Assembly (NCBI GenBank): GCA_031396305.1
Contig: JANNKM010000183.1
Location: 1 to 5,634, forward strand
Length of the DNA stretch: 5,634 nt
Reading direction: 5' to 3'
Origin: JAEMQF01 sp031396305
GTDB taxonomy: Bacteria; Pseudomonadota; Gammaproteobacteria; Burkholderiales; Burkholderiaceae_C
Below, one piece after another: positions 5,551 to 5,634 of the stretch. Positions within the stretch are counted from its first letter, which is position 1; each line of letters begins with the position of its first letter. The notes below the pieces were generated by a model, which saw only the letters and a program-made list of their open reading frames with translations, made no database searches and was not told the origin of the DNA. Position numbers and translations under genes: made by a program.

Positions 5551-5580
5551 AAGACAGCCCACAGGTTTAGCGGAACACAT

Positions 5581-5587
5581 AAAGGAG
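5581..5587 (+). promoter_or_regulatory. Shine-Dalgarno of aprB
   Basis: AAAGGAG with a 7-base spacer precedes the ATG at 5595. It is the strongest ribosome binding site in the window, in keeping with the high abundance of APS reductase in sulfur oxidisers. Confidence 0.8.
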
Positions 5588-5594
5588 TCAGCTT

Positions 5595-5634
5595 ATGCCT
5601 ACCTTCGTCTATATGACAAGGTGCGACGGATGTG
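5595..5634 (+). CDS. aprB: APS reductase beta subunit, 5' end only (runs off the window)
   Basis: Only 13 codons are present, reading MPTFVYMTRCDGC. This is the characteristic N-terminus of AprB, the iron-sulfur subunit of dissimilatory adenylylsulfate reductase. Cys10 and Cys13 are the first two ligands of its first [4Fe-4S] cluster; the rest lies past the right edge. AprB carries electrons from the FAD of AprA, here presumably sulfite plus AMP to APS, on to the membrane partner AprM. aprA is expected next, outside the window. The first codons include AGG, ACA and GGA, which are less GC-biased than the upstream genes. The identification is firm despite the short length because this N-terminus is highly conserved. 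Confidence 0.93.
   Translation, partial: MPTFVYMTRCDGC

Noticed and set aside
4612..5580. 322-codon minus-strand ORF antisense to aprM
   Set aside because: It is rich in His, Arg and Gln, covers the whole aprM gene antisense and resembles the complement of a hydrophobic membrane protein rather than a real protein.
1..5634. CRISPR arrays, tRNA or rRNA genes, insertion sequence ends, phage genes
   Set aside because: No repeated spacer units, cloverleaf-like segments, transposase motifs or terminal repeats were seen on reading both strands.

Overview
The window reads as part of the chromosome of a GC-rich, sulfur-oxidising proteobacterium, most likely betaproteobacterial. This is inferred from protein character and strong GC bias at third codon positions; no marker gene fixes the taxon. 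The core is a locus for the cytoplasmic APS pathway of sulfite oxidation. It holds sat (ATP sulfurylase, bases 2361-3554, + strand), aprM (putative membrane partner of APS reductase, 4711-5550, +) and the first 13 codons of aprB (APS reductase iron-sulfur subunit, from 5595, running off the right edge). AprBA would oxidise sulfite plus AMP to APS. Sat would then convert APS plus pyrophosphate to sulfate plus ATP. AprM would pass the electrons to the membrane pool.

Layout, left to right. Bases 1-226 hold no gene I can recognise; they may contain the end of an upstream large subunit. A LeuD-type small subunit of an aconitase-superfamily hydro-lyase follows on + (227-715). It converges on a minus-strand pair: an exported TlpA/thioredoxin-like protein (741-1295) lying downstream of a LysR-family regulator (1330-2301). 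The regulator resembles enterobacterial YeiE, described as sulfite-responsive, and is divergent from sat across only about 59 bases. Sat converges on a single-domain rhodanese (3623-4012, -). The rhodanese is divergent from a small YfcE/MJ0936-type metallophosphoesterase (4111-4647, +), and two clean inverted repeats lie in the gap. Between the phosphoesterase and aprM is a compact region with a GTGA-overlapping 13-codon ORF and interlocked inverted repeats, followed by strong ribosome binding sites for aprM and aprB.

The regulator next to sat, the rhodanese and the exported thiol protein fit a sulfur-oxidation island. The LeuD-like gene and the phosphoesterase have no obvious link to it. No tRNA, rRNA, CRISPR array, insertion sequence or phage gene was seen. 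The least explained pieces are the structured yfcE-aprM junction, the divergent promoter palindromes, the coding-like tail between sat and the rhodanese, and the unreadable first 226 bases.
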